Origin: an uncultured Chryseobacterium sp.
Lineage (GTDB): Bacteria > Bacteroidota > Bacteroidia > Flavobacteriales > Weeksellaceae
Assembly: GCF_913776365.1 (NCBI RefSeq)
Contig: NZ_CAJYMO010000272.1
Coordinates: forward strand, 1-64,000
DNA: 64,000 nt
Direction of reading: 5' to 3'
Positions 61,386 through 64,000 of this stretch are shown one piece after another. The notes beneath the pieces are model-generated. The model was not told the DNA's origin, did no database searches, and saw nothing but the letters and a program-made list of their open reading frames with translations. Position numbers and translations under genes: made by a program. Position 1 is the stretch's first letter, and each line of letters begins with the position of its first letter.

Positions 61386-62003
61386 TTGAAAAAACTGACG
61401 TTTGAAAATATTGCCAATTTTTTCCTGAAAAATTTCTTTCAGGGACTCGTGATCATCGGTCCGATCGGGCTGACGATTTTCGTGATCTGGTATGTCGTAA
61501 CGTCAATTGACAATATCATCCCATCCGTGGCGAAGGAAATCCCGGGGCTGGTTTTTGTTTCTACCATCCTGATTACCGCTCTCCTGGGCTTCCTGGGAAA
61601 CAAATTTGTGGTCGGAAAATTCTTTTTCGATTCCATGGACCGCCTGCTGGAAAAGACGCCGGGTGTAAAACATATCTACACTCCGACCAAGGATGTGATG
61701 TCTTCTTTCGTCGGTGATAAGAAAAAATTCAATGATCCGGTTTGGGTCAAGACCAATGAAAACCCGGAAATATGGAGGATCGGCTTCCTGACCCAGAAAG
61801 AGATGGCCGATGTGGAAAAGCATAACTATGTAGCCGTTTACCTGCCTCATTCCTATGCCATTTCAGGCTGGGTGATCGTTACGGAAGAAAAAAACATCAA
61901 ACCGGTAGTGGGAATGACCGCGGCCTCTGCCATGAAGTTTGCTGTGAGCGGCGGTGTAGCCGGCTTCCATTCAGACGAAAACATCTTCAAAGCACCGGAA
62001 TAA
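61386..62003 (+). CDS. DUF502 family membrane protein
   Basis: 205 residues from a TTG at 61386 (LKKLTFENIANFFLK); the track's ATG at 61311 would put 25 unrelated residues overlapping miaE. Two N-terminal membrane helices (GLVIIGPIGLTIFVIWYVV and LVFVSTILITALLGFLG), then a soluble domain with PGVKHIYTPTKDVMSSF and VAVYLPHSYAISGW, the DUF502 pattern. Function unknown; family widespread. Operonic with miaE. Confidence 0.85.
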   Translation: MKKLTFENIANFFLKNFFQGLVIIGPIGLTIFVIWYVVTSIDNIIPSVAKEIPGLVFVSTILITALLGFLGNKFVVGKFFFDSMDRLLEKTPGVKHIYTPTKDVMSSFVGDKKKFNDPVWVKTNENPEIWRIGFLTQKEMADVEKHNYVAVYLPHSYAISGWVIVTEEKNIKPVVGMTAASAMKFAVSGGVAGFHSDENIFKAPE

Positions 62004-62240
62004 GTTCCTTTTATTCCCGGTCTCTCAACCGTTTATGTATTAAAACGGATCAACCCGTATTTTTATCCGGAACGGATATTCTCCATTCTGCCCGGCAAGA
62101 ATTGAGTCGCTGAAATATCTGTCTTTACAGGTTTCTCACGGGTTTTGTCCATGAAAATAAATAAAACGGCCCCGGACACGTTTATCCTATACGGACTTCT
62201 GTCCGCACCCATCTTTACAAATAATTTAATCCATATCATC
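62004..62240. other. tnaA upstream region
   Basis: 237 bp. A frame is open in phase with tnaA from a TTG at 62145 but has no coding character. A small hairpin CGGAC-TTCT-GTCCG lies at 62192-62205, 36 nt before the ATG. No Trp-codon leader peptide like tnaC was found. Promoter not placed. Confidence 0.4.
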
Positions 62241-63617
62241 ATGAATTTACCGTACGCGGAACCATTCCGCATTAAAATGATTGAGGAAATCCGCCAGTCA
62301 ACCAGAGAAGAAAGAGAGCAATGGCTCAAAGAAGCCAATTATAACCTGTTTAACCTGAAATCATCCCAGGTCTATATTGACCTGCTGACCGATTCCGGAA
62401 CCGGAGCGATGTCCGACAGGCAGTGGGGTGCCCTGATGACCGGTGACGAAAGCTATGCCGGATCCCGTTCTTTTGAGCAGCTGCACCAGACCGTCCAGAA
62501 CATCACGGGGTTCAAATACCTTCTGCCTACCCATCAGGGAAGAGCTGCTGAAAACGTTCTTTTCTCCGTACTGGTAAAGGAAGGCGACGTAGTTCCGGGA
62601 AACTCCCATTTCGACACGACTAAGGGACATATTGAATTCAGAAAGGCCCATGCAATCGACTGTACGATTGATGAAGCTTTTGATATCAATGACCTTCATC
62701 CTTTCAAAGGAAATATCAACCTTGAGAAGCTGGAAGAGGTTTACAAAAGCCATCCGAAAGAAAACATTCCGTTCTGCCTGATTACCATTACCTGCAACTC
62801 TTCAGGGGGCCAGCCTGTGTCTCTGGAAAACATGAAAGCCGTTAAAGAACTTTCCGACCAATACGGGGTTCCTGTCTTTTTTGATTCTGCCAGGTTTGCT
62901 GAAAATGCCTATTTCATTAAAAAAAGAGAAGCGGGCCAGGAAAACAGAACGATCAAGGACATCTGTAAAGAAATTTTCTCTTACGGAGACGGAATGACGA
63001 TGAGCTCCAAAAAGGACGGACTGGTGAACATCGGGGGCTTCATTGCTTTAAACAGTGAAGAGGTATTCAGGAAAGCATCCAATTTTACCATTATCTATGA
63101 AGGCTTTATCACCTACGGAGGGATGGCCGGAAGGGATATGGCAGCACTGGCCGTAGGACTTGACGAAGCCACTGAATTCGCTTATCTGGAAAGCCGTATT
63201 TCCCAGGTGGAATATCTTGGAAATAAACTGATTGAATACGGAATCCCGGTTCAGAAACCGATCGGCGGCCATGCCGTGTTTATCGATTCGCTGAACTTTC
63301 TGCCAAAAGTTGACCGTTCGGAATACCCTGCCCAGACGTTAGGTCTTGAAATTTACAAGGAAGCCGGCATCAGGACTGTTGAGATCGGAACCCTGCTTGC
63401 AGACCGCGATCCTCTTACCCGGCAGAACCGATATCCGAAACTGGAGCTGGTACGTCTGGCAATCCCGAGAAGGACTTACACCAACAACCATATGGATTAT
63501 ATTGCGGCGGCCATCAGCAATGTTTATGAAAGGCGTGACGAGATTGCAAAAGGCTACAGGATTACCTGGGAGCCGGACCTGTTGAGGCATTTTACGGTTC
63601 AGCTGGAAGAAGCTTAG
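62241..63617 (+). CDS. tnaA: Tryptophanase
   Basis: 458 residues from the ATG at 62241 (MNLPYAEPFRIKMIEE), which matches the family N-terminus; the track adds 32 residues. PLP-lyase splitting tryptophan to indole, pyruvate and ammonia. PLP Lys is in MSSKKDGLVNIGG near 258. The sister enzyme tyrosine phenol-lyase has an Arg in the segment MERGI; here that segment is VEIGT with Ile, as in tryptophanase, so I call TnaA. Monocistronic with a terminator; no tnaB permease next to it. Confidence 0.93.
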   Translation: MNLPYAEPFRIKMIEEIRQSTREEREQWLKEANYNLFNLKSSQVYIDLLTDSGTGAMSDRQWGALMTGDESYAGSRSFEQLHQTVQNITGFKYLLPTHQGRAAENVLFSVLVKEGDVVPGNSHFDTTKGHIEFRKAHAIDCTIDEAFDINDLHPFKGNINLEKLEEVYKSHPKENIPFCLITITCNSSGGQPVSLENMKAVKELSDQYGVPVFFDSARFAENAYFIKKREAGQENRTIKDICKEIFSYGDGMTMSSKKDGLVNIGGFIALNSEEVFRKASNFTIIYEGFITYGGMAGRDMAALAVGLDEATEFAYLESRISQVEYLGNKLIEYGIPVQKPIGGHAVFIDSLNFLPKVDRSEYPAQTLGLEIYKEAGIRTVEIGTLLADRDPLTRQNRYPKLELVRLAIPRRTYTNNHMDYIAAAISNVYERRDEIAKGYRITWEPDLLRHFTVQLEEA

Positions 63618-63686
63618 GTCGTTTTTTCATGTGAGATCTGTTTTTTTAATAAGAACAGACAGGTCAGATCTGGAAAAATCCTCAAA

Positions 63687-63719
63687 AAAAGCGGGCCCAT
63701 GTATTTTGTGTCCGCTTTT
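63687..63719. terminator. Terminator between tnaA and sugar dehydrogenase gene
   Basis: Arms AAAAGCGGG and TCCGCTTTT (one G-T wobble) with a 15-nt interior, A-run and T-run on the sides; lies between convergent genes. Confidence 0.7.
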
Positions 63720-63740
63720 ATTTTTATTCTTTAAAGGATA

Positions 63741-64000
63741 TTACTTTTTAGAAACTTTGTAGAGTTTGCCGCTGTCGGTAATCCCGTAAAGATTGCCGTC
63801 CATACCGTTGAGTACATCGCGGAACCTTTCATTCTGGTCCAGCAGCAGGCGTTCTTCCCCAACTACCTTATTATCCTTTATCACGATCCTGTTGATGTGT
63901 TTACCGCTAAGGCAGGCAATAAATAAGTTGTTTTTCCATTCAGGGATGCTGCCGGTATAAAAAGTAACCCCACTTGGCGATACCACCGGATCCCAGTAAT
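63741..64000 (-). CDS. PQQ-dependent sugar dehydrogenase, C-terminal part (cut by window edge)
   Basis: The frame runs off the right edge; 86 residues are visible. YWDPVVSPSGVTFYTG, then WKNNLFIACLSGKHINRIVI and NERFRDVLNGMDGNLYGITD, match the last blades of the beta-propeller of soluble aldose sugar dehydrogenases (YliI/GdhB type). The family is usually secreted and binds PQQ. The N-terminus, signal peptide and catalytic His lie outside the window. Confidence 0.85.
   Translation of the reverse strand, partial: YWDPVVSPSGVTFYTGSIPEWKNNLFIACLSGKHINRIVIKDNKVVGEERLLLDQNERFRDVLNGMDGNLYGITDSGKLYKVSKK

Noticed and set aside
62145-62240. tnaC-like leader peptide or N-terminal extension of tnaA
   Set aside because: The in-phase frame lacks Trp codons and a good start; family alignment begins at the ATG at 62241.
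62241-63617. Tyrosine phenol-lyase as alternative call for tnaA
   Set aside because: The segment that carries a key Arg (MERGI) in tyrosine phenol-lyase reads VEIGT here, as in tryptophanase.
1-64000. CRISPR arrays, insertion sequences, prophage or integrative elements
   Set aside because: No regularly spaced repeats with spacers, no transposase, integrase or phage proteins among the ORFs; the tRNA-Asn pair has no integrase or duplicated attachment end nearby.

Overview
The window looks like chromosomal DNA of a flavobacterium (Bacteroidota), most likely Chryseobacterium or a close relative. This is inferred from gene content, not from a marker gene. Supporting points: repeated promoters of the Bacteroidota type (TTG, 19-21 nt, TAnnTTTG); a type III glutamine synthetase; families largely confined to Bacteroidota (DUF6909-like, DUF5687, DUF4835/PorD-like, DUF5686, DUF6646-like); the gene run bamD / omega subunit / coaBC / DUF4835 / recN; GG-leader peptides; and tryptophanase, which fits the indole-positive phenotype of many Chryseobacterium. 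There is no phage, insertion sequence, integrase or CRISPR array. The region is mostly core genome with a few accessory spots.

Layout. 1-8.9 kb: secreted M1 peptidase, DinB-like protein, DUF6909-like protein, glutamine synthetase III and an NlpC/P60 lipoprotein, separated by two long intergenic regions (4.5-5.1 and 7.3-8.2 kb). 9.1-15.4 kb: a pentapeptide-repeat protein and the rod-shape operon mreB-mreC-mreD-mrdA-rodA (minus strand, overlapping genes). 15.8-19.8 kb: haem operon hemA-hemC-hemD-hemE (plus). 19.8-22.0 kb: ABC ATPase plus DUF5687 membrane partner. 22.3-27.7 kb (minus): bamD, RNA polymerase omega, coaBC, DUF4835/PorD-like and recN. 27.8-31.1 kb: TetR regulator with a palindromic operator candidate, then TatD nuclease, tcdA, rnpA and DUF4126. 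31.2-38.8 kb (minus): miaB, a secreted hypothetical, a sigma-54 activator, a membrane protein, lptE, a very acidic 828-residue TPR protein and a 63-residue membrane protein. 38.9-47.8 kb (minus): TonB-like protein, MFS transporter coupled to a pyruvate oxidase, lysA, a DUF5808 protein, a DnaQ-type exonuclease with a decayed GIY-YIG-like region, and a HerA-type ATPase. 48.1-54.2 kb: sulfur-handling MBL-rhodanese protein plus thioredoxin, omega-amidase, a small beta-barrel protein, rseP, two identical tRNA-Asn genes and a SRAP/HMCES protein. 54.5-64 kb: DUF5686 outer-membrane protein, a GG-leader cysteine-rich peptide, L21/L27, a zinc lipoprotein protease, an acyltransferase, miaE-DUF502, tryptophanase, and the 3' end of a PQQ-type sugar dehydrogenase cut by the window edge.

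The genes mostly serve envelope building (mre/mrd/rod, bamD, lptE, rseP, PorD-like), tRNA modification (miaB, miaE, tcdA), haem synthesis and nitrogen/amino-acid metabolism. Nothing forms an obvious new defence or biosynthetic system. The best leads are: the duplicated tRNA-Asn units with covarying terminators, the repeated short motif in the acidic TPR protein, the DnaQ protein with a ruined GIY-YIG-like region, the GG-leader six-cysteine peptide, the GC-rich intergenic element before the glutamine synthetase gene, and a coding-like relic plus orphan terminator before the NlpC gene. Starts were moved from the ORF track wherever it used TTG/GTG and a nearby ATG fitted the family better.
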